From the IMG/VR virus record IMGVR_UViG_3300048589_001590, positions 1-32,954 of that record: a DNA stretch of 32,954 bases, one strand, 5' to 3'. The notes under the pieces are model-generated. The model saw only the letters and a list, made by a program, of their open reading frames with translations. It was not told where the DNA came from and made no database searches. Origin of the DNA: a virus. Positions 1 to 8,297 of this stretch are shown here, in pieces. How positions within the stretch are numbered: the first letter of the stretch is position 1; each line of letters starts with the position of its first letter. Position numbers and translations under genes: made by a program.

Positions 1-321
1 ATGCCCTCTGCCCTTGGCGACAAGATCCGCGCCGCCCGCAAAGCGCTGAAGCTCAGCCTGGAAGACCTCGCCGAGAAGGTCAGCAGTTCCAAGAGCTACA
101 TGTGGGAACTGGAAAACCGCGACGAACCAAACCCGGGCGCCGACCTGCTCATGCGCATCGCTGCCGCGCTCAACGTCACCACCGAACACCTGCTCGGCCC
201 CGCCGGTACCGATCCCACCGAGGACGTGACCGACCAGGCCTTCTTCCGCAAGTACCAGCAACTCGACCCGGACGACAAGAAGCGGATCCGCAAGATCCTC
301 GACACCTGGGACGACGCGTGA
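1..321 (+). CDS. XRE-family repressor-like regulator
   Basis: This 106-residue protein has a Cro/C1-type helix-turn-helix at about residues 5-66, including the typical recognition stretch SSSKSYMWELENR, followed by a short acidic and basic C-terminal tail. Proteins of this family bind operator DNA as dimers and commonly hold a prophage in lysogeny. The next gene is an ImmA/IrrE-type metalloprotease starting at 318, and such proteases relieve repression by cleaving the neighbouring XRE repressor. The ATG is the first base of the window, so the promoter and any upstream alternative start cannot be seen. The role as the phage repressor is inferred from family and context. Confidence 0.85.
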   Translation: MPSALGDKIRAARKALKLSLEDLAEKVSSSKSYMWELENRDEPNPGADLLMRIAAALNVTTEHLLGPAGTDPTEDVTDQAFFRKYQQLDPDDKKRIRKILDTWDDA

Positions 322-1226
322 GCGTGCCCAAATCGCCGCGCGCAGCGGCCAATGCCGTCAGCCTGGTGCTGACCCACGTGCTCGGCTGCGACCGTTTTCC
401 GGTCGATGTCGAGGCGGTCGCGCGCGAGTTGTCCCATCAGTGGTGCCCGACATCACCGATCACCAAGATCGACGGGCACAAGGGTCTCGGCCGCTTCGAA
501 GGCGCGCTGCAGCAGCACCCGCGTGGCAAGTATTGGCGCATCAAATACAACGCGGACCGCCGGCCGTCACGGGCGCGCTTCACGATCGCGCACGAGTTCG
601 GTCACTACGCGCTGCACCGTGAGCTGCGGACGTCATTCGAGTGCAGCGAGTCGGACGTGTCCGGCCAGACGGAGATCGACATTGAGCGCGATGCCGATGC
701 CTTTGCGTCCACCCTGCTGATGCCGCTCGATGACCTCAGGCGACAGGTCGATGGACAGCGATTCGACTTCGAACTGGTCAAGCACTGTGCCGATCGATAC
801 GGCGTTTCGTTGACGGCAGCAGCGCGCCAATGTGCGGAAGTCAGCGAGCAGCGCGTCGTCGTCGCATTCGCGCGCGACGGCGCGGTCACCGAGTCCTGGG
901 CCAGCAGGCGCGCATTTCGTTCGGGAGCGTTTCTGCGATCGAAGCGGCAAGTTGTCGAAGTGCCCGCCGCCTCGTTGGCCCACCACTCCCGTTGCGATGG
1001 CATCGGCGCCAGCGCCTGTCTCGATGCCGGCGCGTGGTTTCCGAATGAACCCGATGGTACCCGGCTCACCGAGCACACCCTGGTGTCGCACGATCATGGC
1101 AGCACGATGCTGCTGCTCGTGTTGCCCAAGCTCGATCCAACCCTCACCGAACCCGAAGACGCTGAGGACGACCTGCTCGAGAGCACCTCCATGCGGTTCG
1201 AGCGCAGCGGTCAGCGCCCCGCCTGA
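318..1226 (+). CDS. ImmA/IrrE-family metallo-endopeptidase
   Basis: The start chosen is GTG at 318, which overlaps the stop of the XRE gene (GTGA), giving 302 residues. The zinc-protease signature HEFGH lies at residues 92-96, and the downstream IERDADAFASTLLMP segment supplies the likely third ligand, Glu123. This HExxH plus E-x-x-A-x-x-FA-x-x-LLMP pattern is diagnostic of the ImmA/IrrE (DUF955) family. By analogy with ICEBs1 ImmA, it would cleave the adjacent XRE repressor after DNA damage or another signal. About 140 residues after the catalytic domain have no recognised motif and may be the sensor part. The 3' end overlaps the convergent gene by 16 bases. Confidence 0.88.
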   Translation: MSVPKSPRAAANAVSLVLTHVLGCDRFPVDVEAVARELSHQWCPTSPITKIDGHKGLGRFEGALQQHPRGKYWRIKYNADRRPSRARFTIAHEFGHYALHRELRTSFECSESDVSGQTEIDIERDADAFASTLLMPLDDLRRQVDGQRFDFELVKHCADRYGVSLTAAARQCAEVSEQRVVVAFARDGAVTESWASRRAFRSGAFLRSKRQVVEVPAASLAHHSRCDGIGASACLDAGAWFPNEPDGTRLTEHTLVSHDHGSTMLLLVLPKLDPTLTEPEDAEDDLLESTSMRFERSGQRPA

Positions 1227-1621
1227 GGCAAGCACTGGTCTGACCACAGCATGGGCGGGTTGATCGCGAGATCCTTCACGCCGATGCCGTCATCCACGCG
1301 ATCATCGAGGATCGCCTCGACGATCCAAGGCGACAATGTCGTCAAGTTGAGCAGGCGCGACACATAGGCGTGGTCCTGCTTCTCCTGTCGCGCCAGTTCG
1401 CCAATCTGGGTGACCTCGCCGCGATCGAGCATGCGTTGCCACCGATGCGCCTGGATCAACGAGTTCTGAAGGCTGGTGAGGAGCTGGGGCGGGCCGTCCG
1501 GTGGTTTCACCTGGCGGATGCCGCCGAGGCGCATCTTGATCGGAACGGTCACCGTCAGGCGACCGTCGCTGGTGATGACCCGTTGGGCGGGCCCGAGCAC
1601 CTGGATGCGCTGGTGGCTCAT
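1211..1621 (-). CDS. KorB/ParB-like HTH protein of the recombinase operon
   Basis: This 136-residue protein has a KorB-like helix-turn-helix at about residues 70-105, with TQIGELARQEKQDHAYVSRL followed by LLNLTTLSPWIVEAIL. The basic N-terminal region is probably beta-rich. Small HTH proteins of this type often follow serine recombinases accompanied by DUF2924 proteins in proteobacterial prophages. Its ATG overlaps the recombinase stop by four bases, so it is the last gene of the minus-strand operon. It may act as a recombination accessory factor or as a repressor of the operon; the sequence does not decide between these. Confidence 0.7.
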   Translation of the reverse strand: MSHQRIQVLGPAQRVITSDGRLTVTVPIKMRLGGIRQVKPPDGPPQLLTSLQNSLIQAHRWQRMLDRGEVTQIGELARQEKQDHAYVSRLLNLTTLSPWIVEAILDDRVDDGIGVKDLAINPPMLWSDQCLPQAGR

Positions 1622-2970
1622 GCGCTGAGTTCCTGCTGCTGGCTGTTGAACTCGCGGACCAGATGCGCGAACCCGCTCGGTCGCATGCGGACTTCGACCG
1701 ACCCGGGGCCGACGATGACGCGCTCAACCAACAGGCGCATCAAGCGCGCTTGTTCCGCGGGGAACAAGCTCGCCCAGATGCGATCGATCTGCGTCAACGC
1801 CACGACGGTCTGCGCCTCGTCGAGGCCTGATTCCAGGCTACTGGCCTGTGCGCAGATGCGTTCGATCAGTTCCGGCGCGCGCAGCATCTCGCGCAGTTGG
1901 TCGAGCACCAAGCCTTCGATCTCCGCTGCCGGAATCCGCGGCAACGGAGCAATGCCGGACCCGACCTTGATCTCGGTTTGGCTGAGGTAATAGCAGTAAC
2001 GCTTTCCATTCGGCTTGGTGGTGTGCCAACCGACCATCGCCCGCCCGTCCTGGTCGACGATGATCCCCTTCAGTGGATAGGAGGTTCGCGAGCGCGTCCG
2101 GTTGGCGCGCCGCTGCGGGTTGACCGTGAACACCGCTTGCGCGCATTCCCACAGCGCCGGATCGATGATCGGCTCGTGCGTGCCCTGGACCCAGCCGCCG
2201 CGACTCTTGAGCTCGCCAAGGTAAGTGCGATTCTTCAGCATGGCGGTGAGCGCGACCTTGTGGATGGATTGGCGGCTGCGCTGGCGCCCCGCCTTGGTCG
2301 TCCAGGCCTTCGTTGTGATGCCCTCGGCGCGCAGATCTGCCACAACCCTCGTCGCCGAACCGGTTTCGACGAAACCTTGGAAGATGCGACGTACGGTCTT
2401 GGCTTCAACGGGATTAATGACCAGGCGACGCTCAACGACGTCATAGCCCAACGGTGGAATGCCGTGCATCCAGTAGCCACGTTTTTTGCTGGCCACGAAC
2501 TTGTCGCGAATGCGCTCGGAGGTCACCTCGCGCTCGAACTGGGCGAACGACAGCAGGACGTTCAGCATCAGGCGCCCCATGGAGTCGCCGGTGTTGAAGC
2601 TCTGGGTGACCGACACGAAGCTGACGCTGTGGCGATCGAACACTTCGATCATCCGGCAGAAGTCGGCCAGGCTGCGCGACAGGCGATCGAGCTTGTAGAC
2701 GACCACCACATCGACCTTGCCCGACTCGATGTCCGAGAACAATCGCTGCAGCGCTGGGCGCTCCATGCTGCCGCCCGAGTACGCCGGGTCGTCGTAGTCG
2801 TCCGCGATCGGGATCCACCCCTCCGATCGACGGCTGACGATGTAGGCGTGGCCCGATTCCTTCTGCGCGTCGATCGAGTTGAACGGCTGCTCCAGTCCCT
2901 CCTCGGTGGACTTGCGCGTATAGACCGCGCACCGCGTTCGACGCTGTGGCGTCGGATCGACCCGGCTCAT
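1618..2970 (-). CDS. Large serine recombinase (phage integrase/excisionase type)
   Basis: The protein has 450 residues from the ATG at 2970, which overlaps the upstream DUF2924 gene by four bases; a longer reading to 3087 would run through that gene. The N-terminal resolvase domain has the catalytic serine in YTRKSTEE (Ser21) and the arginine-bearing VYKLDRLSRSLADF segment. It is followed by the conserved QFEREVTSERIRDK helix and a recombinase domain. The usual zinc ribbon (LLxCxxCG) is replaced by GIIVDQDGRAMVG, so its cysteines are absent. Large serine recombinases integrate and excise phage DNA at att sites, which is the likely role here, but no att site was recognised. Confidence 0.9.
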   Translation of the reverse strand: MSRVDPTPQRRTRCAVYTRKSTEEGLEQPFNSIDAQKESGHAYIVSRRSEGWIPIADDYDDPAYSGGSMERPALQRLFSDIESGKVDVVVVYKLDRLSRSLADFCRMIEVFDRHSVSFVSVTQSFNTGDSMGRLMLNVLLSFAQFEREVTSERIRDKFVASKKRGYWMHGIPPLGYDVVERRLVINPVEAKTVRRIFQGFVETGSATRVVADLRAEGITTKAWTTKAGRQRSRQSIHKVALTAMLKNRTYLGELKSRGGWVQGTHEPIIDPALWECAQAVFTVNPQRRANRTRSRTSYPLKGIIVDQDGRAMVGWHTTKPNGKRYCYYLSQTEIKVGSGIAPLPRIPAAEIEGLVLDQLREMLRAPELIERICAQASSLESGLDEAQTVVALTQIDRIWASLFPAEQARLMRLLVERVIVGPGSVEVRMRPSGFAHLVREFNSQQQELSA

Positions 2971-3437
2971 ACGCTCGCTCGCTTGCGCGGGTTGGTCTTG
3001 AGCCCGAAGAACACCGGGCCAGACCAGCGCATGCCGGTGATCGCCTGCGCCACGGCGGTAAGGCTGGTGTAGTGCTGGCCATTCCACTCAACCCCCTGCT
3101 CGAGCACGCGCACCACGTGTTCGGTTCCTCGATAGACGCGGATCAGCTCCGTCCCCGGGCGCGTCAAGACCTCGACCGCACCGTGGCTATGAGCCTTGAT
3201 CAGCACGTCAATGCGCTCGCGGTTGCGCTTCAGCAGCGCCCTGCCTGCGGGGTCTTCGGACAGCGCGCGTTCCTGTAGTCGATGCGCGATGCGCCGCTCG
3301 ACATAGCGTCGGTGTGAACTGGCGGGTTCGCGACCAAAGAGGCGCACCCACAGTCCTTTGAGGTCGACCCATGGCAGATCGGCCAGGCGCGCGATCTCCG
3401 CGAGCACTGAAGTGGCGAGGGGTTGGGTGGTGGTCAT
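2967..3437 (-). CDS. DUF2924-family protein
   Basis: The 156-residue protein shows the DUF2924 pattern: an N-terminal LADLPWVDLKGLWVRLFG, a middle RRYVERRIAHRLQE, and a C-terminal VRVLEQGVEWNGQHYTSLTA and ITGMRWSGPVFFGL that resembles a small DNA-associated fold. The family is commonly found directly upstream of serine recombinases in prophages; its biochemical role is unknown. The Shine-Dalgarno AGGAGA lies five bases before the ATG at 3437 and is the clearest ribosome site of this operon. The gene overlaps both neighbours by four bases, so the four proteins are probably made together. Confidence 0.85.
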   Translation of the reverse strand: MTTTQPLATSVLAEIARLADLPWVDLKGLWVRLFGREPASSHRRYVERRIAHRLQERALSEDPAGRALLKRNRERIDVLIKAHSHGAVEVLTRPGTELIRVYRGTEHVVRVLEQGVEWNGQHYTSLTAVAQAITGMRWSGPVFFGLKTNPRKRASV

Positions 3438-3586
3438 GGCGTCTCCTGGTGCGAGTTGGAGTTCACATACACGCGCTGGTTGGCAGGCAGTTCAAGTCCA
3501 ACTTCGCGCTCTCCGGATGCACGCAGGCGCACCAGGCCGGTGGCGATCAATGCGGCCGCCGCAACCAGCTGCTCGTGGCTGCTCAT
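3434..3586 (-). CDS. Small protein heading the recombinase operon
   Basis: This is a 50-residue reading frame (MSSHEQLVAAAALIATG...) whose stop overlaps the start of the DUF2924 gene by four bases, the same coupling used throughout this operon. An alternative ATG at 3646 would add 20 residues. Neither start has a clear Shine-Dalgarno site. The N-terminal half is predicted to be helical and Ala-rich. No family is recognised. The coupling and the position at the head of the operon are the main reasons to believe it is real. Confidence 0.5.
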   Translation of the reverse strand: MSSHEQLVAAAALIATGLVRLRASGEREVGLELPANQRVYVNSNSHQETP

Positions 3587-3694
3587 GCGTTCGGGTGGGG
3601 TTTGCTGCAAGGGGTTTCGGCCTAGCACTTTCAATCTCCAACTCATCACGAGGGCACCAGTCTGGCCAGCCGCCGCCTGCCTGACAGCCCCGCA

Positions 3695-3724
3695 ATTGCG
3701 GGTGATTGCGGGTGATTGCCGGCT
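3695..3724. repeat. Tandem 10-bp repeat, divergent control region
   Basis: Two exact copies and one degenerate copy of ATTGCGGGTG lie head to tail (3695-3704, 3705-3714, 3715-3724). They sit between the minus-strand recombinase operon and the plus-strand early operon, where repressor or AlpA sites are expected. The binding role is inferred. Confidence 0.6.
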
Positions 3725-3750
3725 GATGCAGCCAACCACGACTTGCGTGA

Positions 3751-3786
3751 TTTGCCCGGGGGTTTGCCCGGGGCTTTGCCCGCCCC
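3751..3786. repeat. Three tandem 12-bp repeats, divergent control region
   Basis: Three head-to-tail units begin TTTGCCCG: 3751-3762 and 3763-3774 differ only in the last base, and 3775-3786 keeps the first eight bases. The 12-bp spacing and the palindromic CCCGGG core of the first two units suggest operator or iteron sites for a phage regulator. They end 50 bases before the AlpA-like gene start. Confidence 0.65.
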
Positions 3787-3836
3787 GTGATCGTCAATCT
3801 GTCGCTCACCGTACTCACCAACCCGAAGGAGTGAAC

Positions 3837-4061
3837 GTGAGCCTCGAACCCACCCTCAAACACCTGAGCCAGCGCGAGTTGTCGGAGCGCTGGACCATCG
3901 CCGAGACCACGCTGGAGCGCTGGCGCTCGATGGGCATCGGCCCGGTCTACGTGAAGCTGCCCGGACGCGTGGTCTATCGCATCACCGATGTCGACGCCTA
4001 CGAGCGCCGTTGCCTGCGCCGCAGCACCAGCGAGTCCGTCCTGGTCGGAGGTGCCGCATGA
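3837..4061 (+). CDS. AlpA/excisionase-like small HTH protein
   Basis: The 74-residue protein reads HLSQRELSERWTIAETTLERWRSMGIGPVYVKLPGRVVYRITDVDAYERR. This is the MerR/AlpA-like winged HTH (HTH_17) used by phage regulators and excisionases. The GTG start at 3837 is preceded by GAAGGAG with five bases between; an in-frame GTG at 3831 falls inside that site. It heads the early operon, and its stop overlaps the next start by four bases. It may activate early genes or act as the directionality factor for the serine recombinase; the sequence does not decide. Confidence 0.8.
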   Translation: MSLEPTLKHLSQRELSERWTIAETTLERWRSMGIGPVYVKLPGRVVYRITDVDAYERRCLRRSTSESVLVGGAA

Positions 4062-4558
4062 GCACGACGCCTCTGCACATTGCCGCCACTCGCCCGGCCG
4101 GCCACTTGTCCCGCAAGAGCGCCGAGGAGTTGTTCGTCCTCAAGCACGAAGCGGTGCGCGCGCTGACGGCGGCCAAGAACGTCGTTGAGCATCTGGATCG
4201 CGCGCTGGAGCTGAAGTACGCCGATCGCGCCCAGCTGTTGCGCCTGAAGGCAGGCAAGGACACCGGTGCGGTGACCTTCGAGGACGGTACCGTCAAGGTC
4301 ACCGCCGACCTGCCCAAGCGCGTCGAGTGGGATCAGGAGCGCCTCGCCACCATCGCCCAGCAGATTGCCAAGGGCGGCGATGATCCGGCCGAGTTCATCG
4401 AGATCGCCTATCGGGTCTCGGAGACCAAGTTCAACGCCTGGGCCGAGTCGTTGCGCAAGGCCTTTGAGCCGGCACGCACGGTCAAGACCGGCAAGCCGAG
4501 CTTCAAGCTGGTGGTGCAGGCCGACGAACTCGATCGCCGCGCGCAGGTGTCGGCATGA
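4058..4558 (+). CDS. Conserved early-operon protein, unknown function
   Basis: This 166-residue protein starts at an ATGA overlap with the AlpA-like gene and ends in the same kind of overlap with the ATPase gene. The N-terminal 60 residues are helical and charged (SAEELFVLKHEAVRALTAAK and onward). A short beta segment (TGAVTFEDGTVKVTADLPKR) follows, then helices ending in a basic tail. No family is recognised. Its position next to a Sak4-like ATPase and a DUF669-like protein suggests a part in phage DNA replication or annealing. Confidence 0.7.
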   Translation: MSTTPLHIAATRPAGHLSRKSAEELFVLKHEAVRALTAAKNVVEHLDRALELKYADRAQLLRLKAGKDTGAVTFEDGTVKVTADLPKRVEWDQERLATIAQQIAKGGDDPAEFIEIAYRVSETKFNAWAESLRKAFEPARTVKTGKPSFKLVVQADELDRRAQVSA

Positions 4559-5502
4559 GCACCGTCGCCACGCTTCGCGCCGTTGCCGCAACACCCGGGC
4601 TGCCGATCATCACGGCCGATCAACGGCTCGCCGAGCGCCGCGGGATCAAGGGTGTGCTCGCCGGCAAGTCGGGCTTGGGCAAAACCAGCCAGCTGTGGAC
4701 GCTGGATCCGCAAGCCACGCTGTTCTTTGATCTCGAGGCCGGCGATCTGGCCGTGGAAGGCTGGACGGGCGATGCGGTGCGGCCACGCACCTGGTCGGAG
4801 TGCCGCGATTTTGGGGTGTTCATCGGCGGACCCAACCCGGCGCTGCGCGATGACCAGCCCTACAGTTCGGCCCACTTCGAGGCGGTCTGCCAGCGCTTCG
4901 GCGACCCCGGCGCCATCGATCGCTATCAGACGATCTTCGTGGACTCGATCAGCGTCGCCGCGCGCCTGTGCCTGCAGTGGTGCAAGGGACAGCCGCAGGC
5001 CTATTCGGACCGCACCGGCAAACCCGACGCGCGCGGCGCTTATGGCTTGCTCAGCAGCGAGATGATCCAGTGGCTGACGCACCTGCAGCACGCCCGCGGC
5101 AAGAACGTCTGGTTCTGCTGCCTGCTCGACGAAAAGCTCGACGAGTTCAACCGGCGCATCTACTCGCTGCAGATCGAGGGCGCCAAGACCGGACTGGAGC
5201 TGCCGGGGATCCTCGATGAGGTGATCACGCTGGCCGAATTGAAGGCTGACGACGGTTCCAGCTACCGCGCCTTCATCTGCCAGACGCTGAACCCCTGGGG
5301 ATTTCCGGCCAAGGACCGCTCTGGCCGGCTCGACCTGATCGAGGAACCGAACCTCGCGCGGCTGATGGCCAAGATCGCCGGCCCGCGTCCCGGAGGCGCG
5401 CCGCGCCTGGACTTCACCGCCGGCCCCGTCACGCCGCCTGCCGCCCCTGCTGCCCTGCCCACTCCCGCCGAATCCCCGGCGGCGACGCCCACCTTCGCCT
5501 GA
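4555..5502 (+). CDS. Sak4/RecA-like phage ATPase
   Basis: The 315-residue protein has a Walker A GKSGLGKT at residues 37-44, a following acidic strand LFFDLEAGD, and a Walker B-like TIFVDSIS near residues 127-134. This arrangement matches the phage nucleotide-binding AAA_24/Sak4 group, RecA-fold ATPases that promote single-strand annealing together with an SSB-like partner. The downstream DUF669-like gene is the probable partner. The C-terminal 50 residues are Pro/Ala-rich and probably disordered. The start overlaps the upstream stop by four bases. Confidence 0.82.
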   Translation: MSTVATLRAVAATPGLPIITADQRLAERRGIKGVLAGKSGLGKTSQLWTLDPQATLFFDLEAGDLAVEGWTGDAVRPRTWSECRDFGVFIGGPNPALRDDQPYSSAHFEAVCQRFGDPGAIDRYQTIFVDSISVAARLCLQWCKGQPQAYSDRTGKPDARGAYGLLSSEMIQWLTHLQHARGKNVWFCCLLDEKLDEFNRRIYSLQIEGAKTGLELPGILDEVITLAELKADDGSSYRAFICQTLNPWGFPAKDRSGRLDLIEEPNLARLMAKIAGPRPGGAPRLDFTAGPVTPPAAPAALPTPAESPAATPTFA

Positions 5503-5513
5503 GGAACCCCACC

Positions 5514-6122
5514 ATGAGCTACTTTGATTTCAACAGCGCCGAGGACTCGGCGCAGAACCAGCCACTGATCCCCAAAGGCGCGCTCGCCAAGGTGCGCCTG
5601 TTCATCCGCCCCGGCGGCCACAACGATCCGGCCAAGGGCTGGACCGGCGGCTACGCGCGCCGCAGCGCCGACACCGGCGCGGTGTATCTGGACTGCGAGT
5701 ACAGCGTGCTCGACGGTCCGTATGCGCGGCGCAAGCTGTGGACGCTGATCGGGCTGCACTCTGAGAAGGGCGACGCCTGGATGAAAATGGGGCGCGCGTT
5801 CATCAAGGGCATCCTCAACTCCGCGCACGGACTGCGCGCCGAGGACGACAGTCCAGCCGCGCAGGCCAAGCGTCGTATCGAGAGCTTCGCGGATCTCGAC
5901 GGTCTGGAGTTCGTCGCCAAAATCGATGTCGAGCGCGACGATCGCCAGGGCGAGAAGAACGTCGTCAAGGGCGCGGTGGGTCCGGAGCACAAGGACTACG
6001 CGGCCCTGATGCACGGTGGACACGGCGCCGCGCCAGTGACCGGTGGCGGATCGGGCTCGCCGCTTCCCCCACCTGCAGCGGCGCGCGCCAGCGTCCCGAC
6101 GCGACCCGCCTGGGCGCAGTAA
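5514..6122 (+). CDS. DUF669-like protein, probable ssDNA-binding partner
   Basis: The 202-residue protein begins MSYFDFNSAEDSAQNQPLIPKG, has a beta-rich middle (LDCEYSVLDGPYARRKLWTLIGL), a helix around GRAFIKGILNSAHGL, and a Gly/Pro-rich tail after about residue 165. This layout resembles DUF669/SSB-like phage proteins that accompany Sak4 ATPases and helicases. A GAGGAA site lies eight bases before the ATG. Assignment to the family is by pattern and context. The proposed role is coating single-stranded DNA for annealing or replication. Confidence 0.68.
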   Translation: MSYFDFNSAEDSAQNQPLIPKGALAKVRLFIRPGGHNDPAKGWTGGYARRSADTGAVYLDCEYSVLDGPYARRKLWTLIGLHSEKGDAWMKMGRAFIKGILNSAHGLRAEDDSPAAQAKRRIESFADLDGLEFVAKIDVERDDRQGEKNVVKGAVGPEHKDYAALMHGGHGAAPVTGGGSGSPLPPPAAARASVPTRPAWAQ

Positions 6123-6134
6123 CGGAGGCGCCCC

Positions 6135-7814
6135 GTGATCCTTCGTCCGCGCCAAGCGGTCCTGGTCGAGCGCTCCCTTGCAGCGCTCCGCCAGCACCAG
6201 AACACCCTCGCCGTCGCGCCGACCGGCAGTGGCAAGACCGTCATGCTGTCGGCCGTCGTCGGTCGCATGCTGGCTGAGCCGGATGCCAAGGCCTGCGTGC
6301 TGGCGCACCGCGACGAGCTGACGGCCCAGAACCAGGCCAAGTTCGCCCGCGTCAATCCCGGCATCTCGACCTCGATCGTCGATGCCGACGCCAAGTCGTG
6401 GTCGGGCCGCACTACCTTCGCGATGGTGCCGACGCTGACGCGCGAGGCCAACCTCGCGCAGATGCCCATGCTCGACTTGATCGTGGTCGACGAGGCGCAC
6501 CACGCGACCGCCGCGAGCTATCGCCGCATCCTCGACGCCGCGCAGTCCAAGAACAGCCGACTGCAGGTGTTTGGCGTGACCGCCACGCCCAATCGTGGCG
6601 ATGGCGTCGGCCTGCGGGCGGTGTTCTCCAATGTCGCCGATCACATTCGCTTGGGGGAGCTGATCGCCTCGGGCCACCTGGTGCGCCCGCGCACCTTTGT
6701 CGTCGATCTTGGGGTCCAAGGAGAACTGAGCCAGGTCCGCCGCTGCGCCAGCGATTTCGATATGTCGGCGGTCGAGGCCATCCTCAACACCGTGCCGATC
6801 ACGCAGCAGGTGATCGAGCACTGGCGCGCCCATGCAGACGGTCGCAAGACCCTCGTGTTCTGCTCGACGGTCGCCCATGCCGAGGATGTGGCGCGCGCAT
6901 TCGGCGCCGCCGGCATCGCGTCCGTGGTCATCCATGGCGAGTTGCTGGCCGCCGAACGCAAAGCGCGACTGACCGCCTACGAGCGTGGCGAGGTCCAAGT
7001 CGTCGTCAACGTCGCGGTGCTGACCGAAGGCTATGACTACACGCCGACCAGTTGCATCGTGCTGCTGCGTCCCAGTTCGCATAAGTCGACGCTGATCCAG
7101 ATGGTCGGACGCGGGCTGCGCACGGTCGATCCCGCCGAGCACCCGCACGTCGACAAGACCGACTGTGTCGTTCTCGACTTCGGGACAGCCTCGCTGATGC
7201 ATGGTCGGCTGGAGGAGGACACGCACCTCGATGGTCGCGAGCCCGGCGCAGCGCCTACCAAGGAATGTCCGAACTGCGCGGGCTCGGTGCCGCTACGGGT
7301 GACCGAGTGCCCGCTGTGTGGTTACGTCTGGGAACCAACCGAGCGCCCGGATGCGCGCTTGCCGGTCGGCGCGTTTGCGATGACCGAGATCGATCTCTTG
7401 AGCGGCTCCAACTTCAGTTGGGTCGATCTGTTCGGGGCTGGCGATACCCTGGTGGCGGCAGGTTTTGAGTCCTGGGCCGGCGTGTTCGGGATCGACGGTC
7501 GCTGGTATGCCCTCGGCGCCGCCAGTAGTGAACCGGTGCGACTGCTCGCGCATGGCGATCGGTTGATTGGCCTGGCGAAAGCCGACGACTGGCTCAATGC
7601 CCACGAGGCCGCGGACGCCGCGCACAAGACCAAGCGCTGGCTCGGCGATCCGCCGACCGACAAACAACTCGCGCATCTGCCGGCGGCGGCCCGGCAGGAT
7701 TTTGGGCTCACGCGCTACCAGGCGAGCGCCCACCTGTGCTTTCGGTTCAATCGCAGCGCGATCCAGCGGTTGATCTGGCAAGCGCACACCGGTGATCTGC
7801 GGAGGGCCGCATGA
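6135..7814 (+). CDS. DEAH-box superfamily 2 helicase with zinc ribbon
   Basis: The 559-residue protein starts at GTG 6135, with GGAGG seven bases upstream. It has motif I APTGSGKT (about residues 28-35), motif II DEAH in VVDEAHH (about 117-123), motif III-like GVTATP, and the helicase C domain with QMVGRGLRTVDP. After residue 375 there is a four-cysteine ribbon (CPNC...CPLC). The fold is that of ResIII/UvrB-type helicases, and phage versions unwind DNA during replication. The C-terminal 150 residues resemble no motif known to me. The stop overlaps the next start by four bases. Confidence 0.9.
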   Translation: MILRPRQAVLVERSLAALRQHQNTLAVAPTGSGKTVMLSAVVGRMLAEPDAKACVLAHRDELTAQNQAKFARVNPGISTSIVDADAKSWSGRTTFAMVPTLTREANLAQMPMLDLIVVDEAHHATAASYRRILDAAQSKNSRLQVFGVTATPNRGDGVGLRAVFSNVADHIRLGELIASGHLVRPRTFVVDLGVQGELSQVRRCASDFDMSAVEAILNTVPITQQVIEHWRAHADGRKTLVFCSTVAHAEDVARAFGAAGIASVVIHGELLAAERKARLTAYERGEVQVVVNVAVLTEGYDYTPTSCIVLLRPSSHKSTLIQMVGRGLRTVDPAEHPHVDKTDCVVLDFGTASLMHGRLEEDTHLDGREPGAAPTKECPNCAGSVPLRVTECPLCGYVWEPTERPDARLPVGAFAMTEIDLLSGSNFSWVDLFGAGDTLVAAGFESWAGVFGIDGRWYALGAASSEPVRLLAHGDRLIGLAKADDWLNAHEAADAAHKTKRWLGDPPTDKQLAHLPAAARQDFGLTRYQASAHLCFRFNRSAIQRLIWQAHTGDLRRAA

Positions 7815-8047
7815 ATGCCCTCACACTCGACCTCTATCCCCGCATCGAGTTCATCGCCGCCGCGCCTCAGTTGCGCGATCTGCAGCAGTCGGGTCTCTGG
7901 GCTGCGCTATCAGCCCACCAGCGACACCTGGCGGAGGTTGAACCGGACAGCGATAGCGATGCGGTCAGCACGGTTCTGCTCGAAGACCTGCTCAAGCGTC
8001 TACATCGCGCTGTGTCAGCAGTGGGAGGTACCCATGTTGGCACCTGA
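7811..8047 (+). CDS. Small early-operon protein, unknown function
   Basis: This 78-residue protein starts at the ATGA overlap with the helicase stop. Its mostly helical, acidic sequence is LYPRIEFIAAAPQLRDLQQS followed by LLEDLLKRLHRAV. Its last 14 bases overlap the next gene in another frame. No family is recognised. Tight coupling on both sides supports it being translated. Confidence 0.6.
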   Translation: MNALTLDLYPRIEFIAAAPQLRDLQQSGLWAALSAHQRHLAEVEPDSDSDAVSTVLLEDLLKRLHRAVSAVGGTHVGT

Positions 8048-8297
8048 CCGCATGCAGAAAATGGAAGCGCAGGCGCGCGAACGCTGCCTGGGCGCGCTCG
8101 GTGATGTGGTCGCCGAGATCGGCATGGAGCGCGCGCTGGCTGACTATTCCAAACCCGAAATCCTGCGCTTGGTGCAGGCGATCGTCACCGCTTTTCAGGC
8201 CGCCATGCGCCAGGTCGGCGAGGAAACGCTCGCTACCGAGCGCGCGCACTTTGCGGCCCAAGGCCTGACACACCCGGACGACGAGGCGCCCTTCTGA
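8034..8297 (+). CDS. Small early-operon protein, unknown function
   Basis: The start chosen is ATG 8034 because GGGAGGT lies a few bases upstream; the longer open frame has no such site and would overlap its neighbour heavily. The 87-residue product is helical (ERCLGALGDVVAEIGMERAL and SKPEILRLVQAIVTAFQAAM) with a C-terminal PDDEAPF. It has no recognised family. Its stop and the next ATG share one base (TGATG), so it is coupled to the Cas4-like nuclease. Confidence 0.65.
   Translation: MLAPDRMQKMEAQARERCLGALGDVVAEIGMERALADYSKPEILRLVQAIVTAFQAAMRQVGEETLATERAHFAAQGLTHPDDEAPF

Noticed and set aside
5262-7226. Long minus-strand open frame (654 codons)
   Set aside because: It lies antisense to the Sak4-like, DUF669-like and helicase genes, which have clear motifs; its translation is low-complexity and matches no family.
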